Assembly (NCBI GenBank): GCA_017621035.1
Contig: JAGATY010000022.1
Location: 1 to 64,000 of the forward strand
Reading direction: 5' to 3'
Length of the DNA stretch: 64,000 bases
Source: Bacteroides sp.
GTDB lineage: Bacteria > Bacteroidota > Bacteroidia > Bacteroidales > Bacteroidaceae
Position numbers and translations under genes: made by a program. The stretch's first letter is position 1. Each line of letters opens with the position of its first letter. The notes below the pieces were generated by a model. That model was given only the letters and a program-made list of their open reading frames with translations. It was not told where the DNA came from and did no database searches. Below, in pieces: positions 1 through 9,438 of this stretch.

Positions 1-1
1 A

Positions 2-121
2 CATCGCTCTGTTGACAATTTTGCAACTAACCTATTTGCTGGTCTTATCGCATATAACCTCTTGCCTAAGAAGCCATCTATGAACATTGAAATCATTGAC
101 AAAAGCAGGTGGATTGGATAA
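2..121 (+). CDS. 3' remnant of a transposase gene (cut by window edge)
   Basis: An open frame enters from the left edge and stops at 119-121, giving 39 residues that begin HRSVDNFATNLFAGLIAYNL and end SRWIG. The pattern of conserved His-Arg-Ser, Asn, and a hydrophobic stretch ending AYNLLPKKPS resembles the C-terminal end of DDE transposases, perhaps the IS982 or IS4 type. This is family-level resemblance only; the catalytic residues lie outside the window. Whether the gene is intact upstream cannot be judged. Confidence 0.45.
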   Translation, partial: HRSVDNFATNLFAGLIAYNLLPKKPSMNIEIIDKSRWIG

Positions 122-225
122 ACCTTATACCGAACTCACGTAAATTTAATATTTAACCCGCACTTTTCCAACGTTCTCGGCAACCGCTTCCGGCCCCTCC
201 TACAGAGGTGTCTGGTGGGGGTTTT

Positions 226-297
226 GTCTTCGTACAACCAAAAGGGTGTCTTCGTACAACGAAAGCACCCTTTTCGTACAACCAAGACACCCTGAAG
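226..297. repeat. 22-bp-pitch triple repeat, GTAC type (first copy)
   Basis: Three copies of TTCGTACAAC start at 229, 251 and 273, exactly 22 bp apart, separated by GGGTGTC or its complement. The middle unit is an odd palindrome (TTCGT, ACA, ACGAA) with flanking GGGTG and CACCC arms. It lies in the 249-bp gap before the HU-like gene. C/T-rich DNA precedes it. The array at 40089-40160 has the same pitch and the same GGGTGTC linker, but different palindrome arms. Confidence 0.8.
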
Positions 298-370
298 TTC
301 CAACCAATGTCAGGCGGCGGTCAGACAGCGGCTGCCCCGAGTGGAGGAATTGTGTATAAATTGATTTAAT

Positions 371-868
371 ATGATTTTCTGGAAACGTAAACTCAGAAAA
401 TTGAAGAATCTGTGGTATCCACAGTCAATCTTAGTTGGAAAGCCTGCCGACACGCAGGAAGTGGCCGAACGTATAGCAAACAGCTGTACGCTGACGCCTA
501 GTGATGTTCATGCCGTTATCCGTGCTTTGCCCGAGGTAATGGCAGAGTTGATGGCCGAAAGTCGCTCAGTTCACCTGGACGGCCTTGGATGTTTCTTCTA
601 CAGCATCCAAGCCAAAGGTACAGGAGTTGCTACCGAAGCCGAGGTCAGCAGCAGTCAGATAACCAGTGTCCGCGTGCAGTTCCTGCCCAGTCGTAAGCGA
701 CAAGGCACCGTCATCACCCGCAGTCTGGTGGGCGGTGTCTCATTCGCCGAGTGGTTGGGTAAGGATACTTCCACCGACACGAGCGGAAGCAGTGGCGGCT
801 CTGACACCGACAGCGGCACGGGCGACAACGGAAGCAGCGGTACCGATAATGAGTACCCCATGGAGTAA
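371..868 (+). CDS. HU-like DNA-binding protein
   Basis: A 165-residue protein of the Bacteroidetes HU-like (histone-like) family. Residues about 25-125 hold the fold, with AERIANSCTLTPSDVHAVIRALPEVM as helical dimer region and VHLDGLGCFFYSIQAKG as the conserved beta segment; these proteins bind DNA as dimers and often silence or organise it. The last 35 residues are a Ser/Gly/Asp/Thr-rich tail, as seen in several Bacteroides paralogs. It is a stand-alone gene between a transposase remnant and the convergent alaS, and it ends in a strong terminator. The family is clear; the particular role is unknown. Confidence 0.85.
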   Translation: MIFWKRKLRKLKNLWYPQSILVGKPADTQEVAERIANSCTLTPSDVHAVIRALPEVMAELMAESRSVHLDGLGCFFYSIQAKGTGVATEAEVSSSQITSVRVQFLPSRKRQGTVITRSLVGGVSFAEWLGKDTSTDTSGSSGGSDTDSGTGDNGSSGTDNEYPME

Positions 869-878
869 ACTCCTAACA

Positions 879-928
879 GCCCCTCAAGGCTCTCCGGAAC
901 TTCGGAGCCTTGAGGGGCTTCTTTTTTT
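879..928 (+). terminator. Terminator of the HU-like gene
   Basis: GCCCCTCAAGGCTC and GAGCCTTGAGGGGC form a long stem with further TCCG/CGGA pairing around a GAAC-type loop, followed by CTTCTTTTTTTCC. It starts 10 bases after the stop codon. Confidence 0.92.
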
Positions 929-983
929 CCTCGCCGATTGGACCTCGGCTGCCTCCGGTCAACGAGATGCAACCACCAAGGCA

Positions 984-1019
984 CAAAAAAAATTGCCCGC
1001 ACTTGGGATGCGAGCAATC
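984..1019 (-). terminator. Terminator of alaS
   Basis: Read on the minus strand, ATTGCTCGCA pairs with TGCGGGCAAT (one internal mismatch) around a 7-base loop, followed directly by eight T. It lies about 32 bases past the alaS stop codon. Confidence 0.85.
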
Positions 1020-1051
1020 TTTTGTCTATGATTATGTTCTGTCGAAGTCTG

Positions 1052-3667
1052 TTAGAGACCGGCCAGTTCCACCACTTTGTCGGTGGCTGCCAACAGTCCG
1101 TCGGGGTTCTTGCCACCGGCTGTAGCGAAGTGAGGTTGACCGCCGCCACCGCCTTGTATCAGCTTGGCTGCCTCTTTCACCAACACTCCGGCCTTCAAAC
1201 CTGTAGCCACGAGGTTGTCACTGAGCATTACTGTCAGCATCGGCTTGCTTTCGTGAACGGTTCCGGCTACAAAGAAGAGGTTCTCAACAATCTCTCCACG
1301 CAGTTGGAAGGCTATATTTTTCACCGTTTCTGCCGGAAGCGGAGCCACGAATTTAATCAACTTCACCCCGTTCACCTCTTTTACTTCGCTGAGTAAACGT
1401 TGTTTCAGTTGAGCCTCTTTTTCCTTCATAAACTCCTCCACCTGCTTTTTCAAACCGGCGTTTTCTTCAATGTACTTACGGATGGCACCCGACAAATCGG
1501 GGGCGTTGTTGAAGAGAGCCTTCAGTTCGCGTACAGTGTCCTGCATCATGTCTAACATCTCTTCCACTCGCTTGCCAGTATAAGCCTCGATACGACGTAC
1601 ACCGGCAGCCACCGAACTTTCGGACACAATCTTCACCATGCCGATATGTCCCGTAGCCGAAACGTGTGTGCCGCCACAGAATTCAATGGAGTTTCCGAAC
1701 TGGATGACACGAACACGGTCGCCATACTTCTCACCAAAGAGGGCGATGGCACCCAACTCTTTAGCCTCTTCGATAGGAATGTTGCGGTACTCCTTCAGAG
1801 GAATGTTGGCACGAATCTTGGCATTAACGATGTGTTCCACCTGACGAATCTCCTCATCGGTTACTTTCTGGAAGTGAGAGAAGTCGAAACGAAGCGACTC
1901 CGGCGACACGAGAGAACCCTTCTGTTCCACATGCTCGCCCAACACTTCGCGCAGTGCTGCGTCAATCAAGTGTGTACAAGAGTGGTTGGCAGCACAAGCG
2001 GCACGCTTCTCCACGTCTACACAAGCCATCATCGGCGCCTCGATGTGTTCGGGCAACTTCTTGGCAATGTGGATGGGAAGGTTGTTTTCCTTCTTGGTGT
2101 CGATAATATCAATGGTCTCGAATTCACTGACCAAAACACCGCTGTCTCCCACCTGTCCACCGCTTTCGGCGTAGAAAGGAGTCTTGTCCAGTACTATCTG
2201 GTAGAGGGTTTGATTCTTCTGTTTAATCTGGCGGTAACGAAGTACACTGGTTTCATATTCAGTGTAGTCGTAGCCAACAAACTCAGTAGTGCCCTCCTTC
2301 AGTGTAATCCAGTCACCGGTTTCCACGGCGGCGGCATTGCGGGCACGCTGTTTTTGCTGCTGCATCTCTGCTTCAAAGCCTTGGATATCAGCAGTCATGC
2401 CATTCTCGCGGAGGATAAGTTCGGTGAGGTCCAACGGGAATCCAAAGGTGTCATACAGTGTGAAGGCATCCTTTCCACCGATTTCCGACTTGCCTGCCGC
2501 CTTAGCATCGGCCATGGTTTTCTCCAACAGGCGGATGCCGGTTTCCAATGTACGCAAGAAGGCGTCTTCTTCTTCTTTGATTACCTTTGCAATCAACTCC
2601 TTCTGAGCATTCAACTCAGGGTAGGCTCCGCCCATGTTTTCGATGAGCACCGGCAGCAACTTGTACATGAAAGCTTGCTTCTGACCGAGGAACGTGTAAC
2701 CATAACGAACGGCTCGACGCAAGATGCGACGAATCACATAACCGGCTTTCGCGTTGCTGGGCAACTGACCGTCGGTGATGGAGAATGCAATGGTGCGCAC
2801 GTGGTCTGCAATCACTCGCATGGCGATGTCAGTCTTTTCGTCGGCACCATACTTCACGCCGGCCATCTCGCCAATGGCAGTAAGGATGGGCTGGAACACG
2901 TCTGTGTCGTAGTTAGAAGTCTTGTTCTGCATGGTGCGAACCAATCTCTCGAAGCCCATACCCGTATCAATCACCTTGGCCGGCAGTCCTTCCAGGGAGC
3001 CGTCTGCCTTACGATTGTACTGCATGAACACGAGGTTCCATATCTCAATTACTTGCGGATGGTCTTTATTTACCAACTGAGCGCCGGGAATCTTTGCTTT
3101 TTCCTCCTCCGAACGTGAGTCAATGTGGATTTCAGAGCAGGGACCACAGGGACCCGTGTCACCCATTTCCCAGAAGTTATCATGCTTGTTTCCGTTCAGA
3201 ATGTGGTCTTTCGGCAGGAACTGCTCCCAGTAAGAGGCAGCCTCATCATCGCGACCCAGCCCGTCTTCGGTGCTACCTTCAAACACGGTAGCGTAAAGAT
3301 TCTTGGGGTCAATCTTTAATACATCCACCAAGTACTCCCAAGCCCAGGATATGGCTTCCTTCTTGAAGTAGTCGCCAAATGACCAGTTTCCCAGCATTTC
3401 GAACATAGTATGATGGTATGTATCGTGTCCCACTTCCTCCAAATCGTTGTGCTTTCCGCTCACGCGCAAGCACTTTTGCGAGTCTGCCACACGTTTGAAC
3501 TTGGCGGGATGGTTGCCTAAAATAATATCCTTGAACTGATTCATACCCGCGTTGGTAAACATCAACGTGGGGTCGTCTTTGACTACCATCGGTGCCGAGG
3601 GCACAATCTGGTGGCCTTTGCTCTCGAAGAAACTCTTGAAAGAGTCTCTTATTTCATTTGCAGTCAT
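1052..3667 (-). CDS. alaS: Alanyl-tRNA synthetase
   Basis: The 871-residue protein charges tRNA-Ala with alanine in the cytoplasm. The length is full for the family. The class II catalytic domain starts the protein ([19 protein letters not shown], then [15 protein letters not shown]). The editing domain that removes mischarged serine has its zinc ligands at NHSCTH (near residue 560) and CGGTH (near 667). The C-Ala domain ends with [15 protein letters not shown]. It is a single-gene unit, with its own terminator and a minus-strand promoter in the divergent gap with the M23 peptidase. Confidence 0.98.
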   Translation of the reverse strand: MTANEIRDSFKSFFESKGHQIVPSAPMVVKDDPTLMFTNAGMNQFKDIILGNHPAKFKRVADSQKCLRVSGKHNDLEEVGHDTYHHTMFEMLGNWSFGDYFKKEAISWAWEYLVDVLKIDPKNLYATVFEGSTEDGLGRDDEAASYWEQFLPKDHILNGNKHDNFWEMGDTGPCGPCSEIHIDSRSEEEKAKIPGAQLVNKDHPQVIEIWNLVFMQYNRKADGSLEGLPAKVIDTGMGFERLVRTMQNKTSNYDTDVFQPILTAIGEMAGVKYGADEKTDIAMRVIADHVRTIAFSITDGQLPSNAKAGYVIRRILRRAVRYGYTFLGQKQAFMYKLLPVLIENMGGAYPELNAQKELIAKVIKEEEDAFLRTLETGIRLLEKTMADAKAAGKSEIGGKDAFTLYDTFGFPLDLTELILRENGMTADIQGFEAEMQQQKQRARNAAAVETGDWITLKEGTTEFVGYDYTEYETSVLRYRQIKQKNQTLYQIVLDKTPFYAESGGQVGDSGVLVSEFETIDIIDTKKENNLPIHIAKKLPEHIEAPMMACVDVEKRAACAANHSCTHLIDAALREVLGEHVEQKGSLVSPESLRFDFSHFQKVTDEEIRQVEHIVNAKIRANIPLKEYRNIPIEEAKELGAIALFGEKYGDRVRVIQFGNSIEFCGGTHVSATGHIGMVKIVSESSVAAGVRRIEAYTGKRVEEMLDMMQDTVRELKALFNNAPDLSGAIRKYIEENAGLKKQVEEFMKEKEAQLKQRLLSEVKEVNGVKLIKFVAPLPAETVKNIAFQLRGEIVENLFFVAGTVHESKPMLTVMLSDNLVATGLKAGVLVKEAAKLIQGGGGGQPHFATAGGKNPDGLLAATDKVVELAGL

Positions 3668-3800
3668 CGTAGGTTTTAATTATGATTTATAAATACTGAA
3701 TCATGGCCGAAACTTAGTTGAAAGGGCTTCCATTGTACATTTTATTGTCTAAAAAGGTAAAAAAGCCGGGGTTTCGTTCATAAATCCTTAAAAAACTGCG

Positions 3801-3828
3801 CAAAGATAGCTCGTTTTTATTACTTTTG
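3801..3828. promoter_or_regulatory. Divergent -7 boxes for alaS and the M23 peptidase
   Basis: On the minus strand 3801-3808 reads TATCTTTG; on the plus strand 3821-3828 reads TACTTTTG. Both fit the Bacteroides -7 consensus TAnnTTTG. The plus start would give a leader of about 25 bases before 3857, the minus one about 125 bases before alaS. Clear -33 boxes were not found. Confidence 0.6.
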
Positions 3829-3856
3829 TCGCATCGACAAGTGAAATTCTTCAAAC

Positions 3857-4825
3857 ATGCGCAAAGTTTACTACATTTATAATCCACAGACTGAAACGTA
3901 CGACCGCGTCAATCTTACCTGGCGGCAACGTTTAGTCAACTTCCTGCGCAGGCTTTTCATCGACCTGGGTTTTGTAGGGGCAGGACTGATTGCACTGCTC
4001 ATCATCTTCGGCTCCCCGTCTGAGAAGGAGCTGCGAAAGGAGAACAGCCGACTGAAGGCGCAATACGACTTGTTGGATGCCCGACTGGATGAAGCACTGG
4101 GGGTTCTGCAAGACATACAGCAGCGGGATGACAACCTTTACCGCGTCATCTTCCAGGCCGACCGCATTCCCGAAGCCATCCGCTCGGCCGGATATAGCGG
4201 TACAAGCCGCTACGAGCAACTGATGGACATGGCCAATGCCGAGCTGGTAATAAACACGACTAACAAACTAGACGTGCTTACCAAACAACTCTACATACAA
4301 TCCAACTCGTTCGACGATGTCCTGGCACTCTGCAAAAGCCACGACGAGATGCTGAAATGCGTGCCCGCCATCCAACCCATCTCCAACAAAGACCTGAAGA
4401 AAACGGCCTCGGGATACGGTACACGCATCGACCCCATCTATGGTACCACCCGTTTCCACTCGGGCATGGACTTCTCCGCTAACCCGGGAACCGACATCTA
4501 TGCTACGGGCGACGGCACGGTAGTTAAGATGGGATGGCAGACGGGATACGGACGCACCATCGTCATCGACCACGGTTTCGGGTACCAAACATTGTATGCT
4601 CACCTGAAAGACTTCCGTACCAAGCTGGGCAAACGCGTGGTGCGCGGTGAGGTGATTGGCGGTGTGGGCAGCACCGGAAAGAGTACCGGACCGCACCTGC
4701 ACTACGAGGTGCACGTGAAGGGACAGGTGGTAAACCCCATGAACTACTACTTCATGGACCTCTCTGCCGAAGACTACGACCGCATGATTCAGATTGCCGA
4801 GAACAACGGCAAGATGATGGACTGA
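3857..4825 (+). CDS. M23 family metallopeptidase, membrane-anchored
   Basis: A 322-residue protein of the LytM/M23 type, which cuts peptide cross-bridges in peptidoglycan. One membrane helix spans about residues 36-52 after a basic N-terminus, then a coiled coil (about 55-95), then the peptidase domain (about 190-300). The zinc ligands are visible: His201 and Asp205 in HSGMD and His282 in HLHYE, with the second catalytic His249 in YAHL. All are present, so it should be active rather than an activator-only relative. Placement is cell wall side of the inner membrane. It is transcribed alone, divergent from alaS. Confidence 0.9.
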   Translation: MRKVYYIYNPQTETYDRVNLTWRQRLVNFLRRLFIDLGFVGAGLIALLIIFGSPSEKELRKENSRLKAQYDLLDARLDEALGVLQDIQQRDDNLYRVIFQADRIPEAIRSAGYSGTSRYEQLMDMANAELVINTTNKLDVLTKQLYIQSNSFDDVLALCKSHDEMLKCVPAIQPISNKDLKKTASGYGTRIDPIYGTTRFHSGMDFSANPGTDIYATGDGTVVKMGWQTGYGRTIVIDHGFGYQTLYAHLKDFRTKLGKRVVRGEVIGGVGSTGKSTGPHLHYEVHVKGQVVNPMNYYFMDLSAEDYDRMIQIAENNGKMMD

Positions 4826-4934
4826 CCCCGACACACCATCCGCCCCTGCTTCAGACAGCAATCGCCCGACCGCCGGACTGCTACCCGACCGGCATCGGAC
4901 TACTTCCCGCGATTCTTCACATTAGAACCTAGCA

Positions 4935-5084
4935 TGCACAAGATGCCATCTTGTGTTGCATAAGATGCCATCTTGTGCAGCATAAGTTGGCATCTTGTGC
5001 ATGGGAAGGTTTAAAGGGGGAAACGGAAAGGTGAAAAGGGAAAGGTGGAAAGGTTAAAAGGAAAAGGTGGAAAGGTTTAATGGA
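4935..5084. repeat. 22-bp-pitch element, CAAGATGCCATCTTG type, copy A1, with purine repeat
   Basis: Three palindromes of the form CACAAGATGCCATCTTGTG have their centre words at 4941, 4963 and 4985, exactly 22 bp apart. They run into a G/A-rich stretch that keeps the pitch: GGAAAGGT-like words at 5003, 5025, 5047 and 5069. The left flank (4830-4930) is C/T-rich. This fills the 390-bp gap between the M23 peptidase and the Sua5-type gene. Copies of the same palindrome are at 27760 and 53561. No gene is seen here. Confidence 0.88.
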
Positions 5085-5180
5085 GAACGGGAGGAGAAGC
5101 TGTGCGGAGGTCGGGAGCGGTTAGTGAGAGGCCTCCCGAGGTTAAATGAGCAATTGCTTGCATAGAAATGCAAAAAACAA

Positions 5181-5188
5181 TACCTTTG
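5181..5188 (+). promoter_or_regulatory. -7 box of the Sua5-type gene
   Basis: TACCTTTG matches TAnnTTTG and lies 28 bases before the start codon at 5216. Confidence 0.6.
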
Positions 5189-5215
5189 TAGTTAGAAGTA
5201 TAAAAACATACAACC

Positions 5216-5827
5216 ATGCTCCTGAAACTTTATAACAAGAACAACAATCCGGCAGACCTGCAACGCATTGTGGACCTGTTGAACGACGGCGGAATCTTAA
5301 TCTACCCCACCGATACCATGTATGCCATCGGGTGCCACGGTTTGAAGGAACGAGCCATTGAACGCATCTGTCAGCTGAAGGGGATAGACCCCAAGAAGAG
5401 TCAACTCTCTATCATCTGCTACGACTTAAGCAGCATCAGCGAGTACGCCAAGGTAGATAACAACACGTTTAAACTGATGAAACGCAATCTGCCAGGCGCC
5501 TTCACCTTCATTCTGAATGGTACAACCCGTCTTCCAAAGATATTCCGCAACCGCAAAGAAGTGGGTGTGCGCATGCCGGACAATGCCATCATTCAGGAGA
5601 TTGCACGCTTGCTGGATGCCCCCATCATGACAACCACCCTGCCGCACAACGAGAGCGAAGAGATAGAATATTGTACCGACCCGGAGCTTATTGACGAGAA
5701 GTGGGGCGACATTGTTGACTTAGTTGTGGACGGAGGTATAGGGAACACAGAAGGCTCTACCATTGTGGATTGCACCCATGGAGAGCCTGAAATCATTCGC
5801 CAAGGCATGGGATGGCTGGAAGAGTAG
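5216..5827 (+). CDS. Sua5/YciO/YrdC-type threonylcarbamoyl-AMP synthase
   Basis: A 203-residue protein of the YrdC-like fold. Family members make threonylcarbamoyl-AMP from threonine, bicarbonate and ATP, the first step of the t6A modification of tRNAs that read ANN codons. The conserved opening GGILIYPTDTMYAIGCHG and the strongly basic segment GIDPKKSQLS are present, as is the later SEGSTIVDCTHGEPEIIRQG. The length is that of a single-domain YciO/YrdC protein, without the Sua5 extra domain. YciO-like members of this family have debated activity, so the substrate assignment is by family. It is a single-gene unit, convergent with a permease gene. Confidence 0.85.
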   Translation: MLLKLYNKNNNPADLQRIVDLLNDGGILIYPTDTMYAIGCHGLKERAIERICQLKGIDPKKSQLSIICYDLSSISEYAKVDNNTFKLMKRNLPGAFTFILNGTTRLPKIFRNRKEVGVRMPDNAIIQEIARLLDAPIMTTTLPHNESEEIEYCTDPELIDEKWGDIVDLVVDGGIGNTEGSTIVDCTHGEPEIIRQGMGWLEE

Positions 5828-5861
5828 TAAGGAAGGGCATAGTATAATACATCTTGAGAAT

Positions 5862-5957
5862 ATAAACACTGAGACACAGAGACACAGAGAAAGCTATTTC
5901 GTCAGATAAGCATCGACTGAAAAAAGCGCTCTGTATCTCTGTGTCTTAGTGTTTTAT
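5862..5957. terminator. Long inverted repeat between convergent genes
   Basis: TAAACACTGAGACACAGA at 5863 pairs with TCTGTGTCTTAGTGTTTTA ending near 5956, giving roughly 27 paired bases with few mismatches around a loop of about 36 bases. It fills the gap between the convergent Sua5-type gene and the permease, so a two-way terminator role is likely. The 'ACACAGAGACACAGAG' wording looks like a dispersed repeat rather than a unique terminator. Confidence 0.65.
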
Positions 5958-5983
5958 AAAGAACTCCTTGCACTACAGCTCAA

Positions 5984-8292
5984 TCATTCACTCTTTATCA
6001 CCTCTGCCGGATTCTGTCGGGCTGCTTGCCAGATGCGCCAGCCAATGCAGAAAAGAACCAGCAATGCCATGCTCAGGAAGACAAGTAAGTAAATCCAGCC
6101 GGATATGGTGGTTTGCTGTGTGTACTCTTCCAGCCAACGCCGCATCAGCAGATAGCCAACGGGGAAGGCCACAAGCGATGCAAGCAGTAACAGCAAGAGG
6201 TACTCGCGGACAAACATCAGCAAGATGTCACCCACCCGAGCGCCATTCACCTTGCGCACGGCTACCTCTTTTCGGCGCTGTTCGCAACTGAGCGTCACCA
6301 GAGAAAAGACACCAAAAGCGGTTATCAATACACATACCACAGAGACAAACGACAATAACTTCAGCAGCAGTTCTTCAGTCTTCAGATACTTGTTATACTC
6401 TTCCTCCGCATTATCAAAACTATACCGCACCTCCGGAAAGTCTGTTGCAAACATGTTGTCTACAAACTTCTTCAGCTCTTCCCACTTACCCGATTGGTAC
6501 TTTACAAGCAGATAACGTGAGGGCTGTTTATAAATATCCTCATCGTTACTAATGAATGCAGGTTTTACAGGCTCGGTAGGCGGGGTATTGAAGAAGTCTT
6601 TCACCACACCGGAAACAGTGCACGTCTTGTTCCGCCACACGATTTTCTTGCCCACGGCTTGTTCCAGGTTCATGGCTTTGGCAGCCGATTCATTGATTAA
6701 GACCAGTCCGTCGTTTACCGAGGGAAGCATCTCTCCGGCAGCCATTTGTATGCCGTAAGCCTCCAGTGTTTCAGGGCCTTCGTAATAGAATTGCACAGAG
6801 ACTTTGAGGGAATCACTGTTTCCCTCCCACTCTTTCAGACTCAGACCGATGTATCCATCCTGCGGGAAGATGGGGGAACATAACTTCAGCACCTTTTCAG
6901 CGTATGGCAACCCGTTCAATCGGGAGTAAACCTCCTCGAAAGAAGTTCTGGGGTACATGCGGGTAAGCACAGCCAAGTTCTTTCTCTCCCAACCGAAGTC
7001 GGTGTTCTTCAGGTAGTAGAGCTGCTTCATCAGCACCGCCAGGCAGAAGATGAAGAGCACGCCAACCAGCAATTGCACCCAGATGGAAACCTTGCGAAAC
7101 ACAAAATGCTCGCCTCGCAAAGAGCGGCGAGGCTTGGTGTAATAATGGATGAAAGGAAGCAGAACAAGTAACGCAATATCAATATCCCGCCAAAATAGGA
7201 GAGCGATTCGGCATAGATGCCGCCCTCGACACCGGTAAATGAACGGAAAGTAGGGTAAGAAAACTCCAGCAGAACCATACCAATCAGGCCTGAAAGTAAG
7301 ATCAGCAGGGTGTACTCACAAAAGAACAAGCCATACAGACTCAGTGTGGAAGAACCGCAGACCTTACGCAAAGCCACCTCTTTAGCACGCATACGCAGGC
7401 GGGTAAGGAATAAGGAGAGGAAGTTGAGTAAGGAAACAAAGATAATCAAAGCTCCCACAGAGGAGAACAGAATCAGATACTGGAACTTAATGTCACGCTC
7501 CTCGTTGTACATGGAATAGCGGTAGGCGGTGAGTGGAATCAGCTTCACGTCCTCAAACAGCAGGTTATCGCGGTGCTTCGGCGGACGCTTTCCACTGGTT
7601 CGAAGCTTCTCCTGAAACTCATCTGCCGAGGTTTCTTTGCTCAGTTTTATACAGATGATGTAAGAGGTGTAGTACCACTGTTTACACTCCCGATTGAATC
7701 GGGCGGCATTTCCCCAACAACCAAACTCGAAGTTGCTGTGGGGCAGGTCTTTCAAGACTGCCGCAACGCTCTTCTTGGTGTCATATTGGGTGATGATTTC
7801 TTTACCTATTGCAGCTGTTGCCGAACCAAACAATTGCTTTGCCGTCTTTTCCGACAGGGCGACATAGTCATCGTTATGAAGGAAATCAAAATTTCCCTCC
7901 AGCAACGTAGTACCAAACATCTGCATGAAACAAGTGTCGGTCATCAGTTCACCCACTTCAATCAGTTCCTCCCCTTCTCTCTTTATCTTCTCTTTATAAT
8001 AGGAAAAGGCACACGCCTCTTTCACTTCCGGGAAATCATTCTTTAGCAAGTCAGCCACCAAAGCACTCTCTCCCACATCATAACCATTGGAACGCAAGGG
8101 AGATTTAAAAGCCAACAGATAGAGCTGTTCGGCATCTTTGTGCTGTGTATCAAACGTAATCTCGTGCCGAATCCACATGGTAGAGAGGGCGAAACAGGTA
8201 AAGCCTATTGCCAGTCCGACGATGGAGACCACTGTCTGCATCTTGTACTTCATCAGGTTTCTGGCTGCAATCTTCAAACAATGAATGAACAT
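5984..8292 (-). pseudogene. FtsX/MacB-type ABC transporter permease, broken by one frameshift
   Basis: Two overlapping minus-strand reading frames together make one permease of about 770 residues, the normal size for Bacteroides FtsX/MacB-like proteins. The N-terminal part starts at 8292 (MFIHCLKIAARNLMKYK, a first membrane helix, then a periplasmic domain, then helices ending YFGGILIL). The reading then jumps frame near 7173: adding one G restores LILALLVLLPFIHYYTKPRR and runs into the C-terminal half, which has the second periplasmic domain and the last three helices (GVFSLVTLSCEQRRKEVAVRKVNGA). Such permeases normally work with an ATPase; none is adjacent. It may be a real pseudogene or a sequencing error. 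Confidence 0.85.
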
Positions 8293-8433
8293 ATGGGTTA
8301 GTTTTTAAGTAAATACTACGTTCAACAGACCTCAAACAGAGGCACATTTCCGCAAAAGAGGTAGCAAAAAGCATGCCAAACAGATAATCACTTAATAATC
8401 AACGGAAAGCAACTTAAAGCCCATACAAACAGA

Positions 8434-8470
8434 TGTGCGTTTCCGCACAAACTAGGTGCGAAAACGCACA
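8434..8470. repeat. Paired palindromes in the nagB/permease gap
   Basis: GTGCGTTTCCGCAC (8435-8448) and GTGCGAAAACGCAC (8456-8469) are each self-complementary at their ends and are also complementary to each other with one mismatch, with a 7-base gap. The copies are 21 bp apart. The 292-bp gap otherwise holds only the nagB terminator. Confidence 0.7.
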
Positions 8471-8501
8471 CATTGCACACCGAAGCGGCACCGAGCGCAC
8501 T

Positions 8502-8541
8502 AAAAAAGGGAGCAATCCAGTGGCGGATTACTCCCTCTTTT
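8502..8541 (-). terminator. nagB: Terminator of nagB
   Basis: GGGAGCAATCC and GGATTACTCCC pair (one mismatch) around a 6-base loop. A-run on the left and T-run on the right make it usable in both directions; on the minus strand it ends in TTTTTT about 45 bases after the nagB stop. Confidence 0.85.
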
Positions 8542-8584
8542 TACACCTTATTATATATAGGTTTACTTCGACTAAGGCAGGTGA

Positions 8585-9397
8585 TTACTTCAACAGGCTT
8601 TCGGGATCGAGGTGATCAGCTTCGATATCCTTGAAGTAACGATAAGTACCAACCTTCAACTCAGCAGTAGCAGCATCGTCACAAACGATGATTCCCTTTT
8701 CGTGCATTTGCAGAGCACTGATTGTCCACATCTGCATTACCGGGCCTTCAACAGCGTGATACAAAGCACGTGCCTTGTTGTGACCGTTAACGATAATCAT
8801 AACCTCACGAGCACTGAGTACTGTACCCACACCTACTGTCAATGATGTCTTGGGCACCTTGTTAACATCGTTGTCGAAGAAACGAGAGTTAGCAATGATA
8901 GTATCGGTTGTCAGTGTCTTTTGACGAGTGCGAGAAGTCAGTGACGAACCCGGCTCGTTAAAGGCGATGTGACCATCAGGACCGATTCCGCCCATGAAGA
9001 GGTCGATACCACCGTAAGACTTAATCTTCTCTTCATAACGTGCACACTCGGCTTCGAGGTCGGCAGCGTTACCATTTAAGATGTTGGTATTCTCAGGCTT
9101 GATATCAATGTGGCTAAAGAAGTTGTTCCACATGAATGAGTAATAGCTTTCGGGATGCTCTTTCGGCAGACCTACATACTCGTCCATGTTGAAGGTTACG
9201 ACATTCTGGAATGATACGAGTCCCTTCTTGTTTAGGTCAATCAGAGCTTTGTACATGCCCAGCGGTGACGAACCTGTAGGACATCCCAATACGAAAGGCT
9301 TCTCCGGAGTAGGGTTTGCAGCCTTGATTTTGGCAGCTACATAATGAGCGGCCCACTGTGATACGGATTGATAATCCGGTTGAATGATTACTCTCAT
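8585..9397 (-). CDS. nagB: Glucosamine-6-phosphate deaminase
   Basis: A 270-residue cytoplasmic enzyme that converts glucosamine 6-phosphate to fructose 6-phosphate and ammonia, joining amino-sugar breakdown to glycolysis. The length and residues match the family closely: Asp72 in NMDEYVG, and Asp141, His143 and Glu148 in [13 protein letters not shown]. The phosphate loop [15 protein letters not shown] is present. It stands alone here; an amino-sugar uptake operon (ROK kinase, carrier, SIS protein) lies 5 kb away and may serve the same pathway. Confidence 0.97.
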   Translation of the reverse strand: MRVIIQPDYQSVSQWAAHYVAAKIKAANPTPEKPFVLGCPTGSSPLGMYKALIDLNKKGLVSFQNVVTFNMDEYVGLPKEHPESYYSFMWNNFFSHIDIKPENTNILNGNAADLEAECARYEEKIKSYGGIDLFMGGIGPDGHIAFNEPGSSLTSRTRQKTLTTDTIIANSRFFDNDVNKVPKTSLTVGVGTVLSAREVMIIVNGHNKARALYHAVEGPVMQMWTISALQMHEKGIIVCDDAATAELKVGTYRYFKDIEADHLDPESLLK

Positions 9398-9438
9398 AGT
9401 ACTTTATTTTAGTTAGTTAATAAATTAGTTTCTTTCTT

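Noticed and set aside
1646..3118. 490-residue open frame on the plus strand
   Set aside because: It lies wholly opposite alaS, whose motifs are unmistakable; it is a shadow frame.
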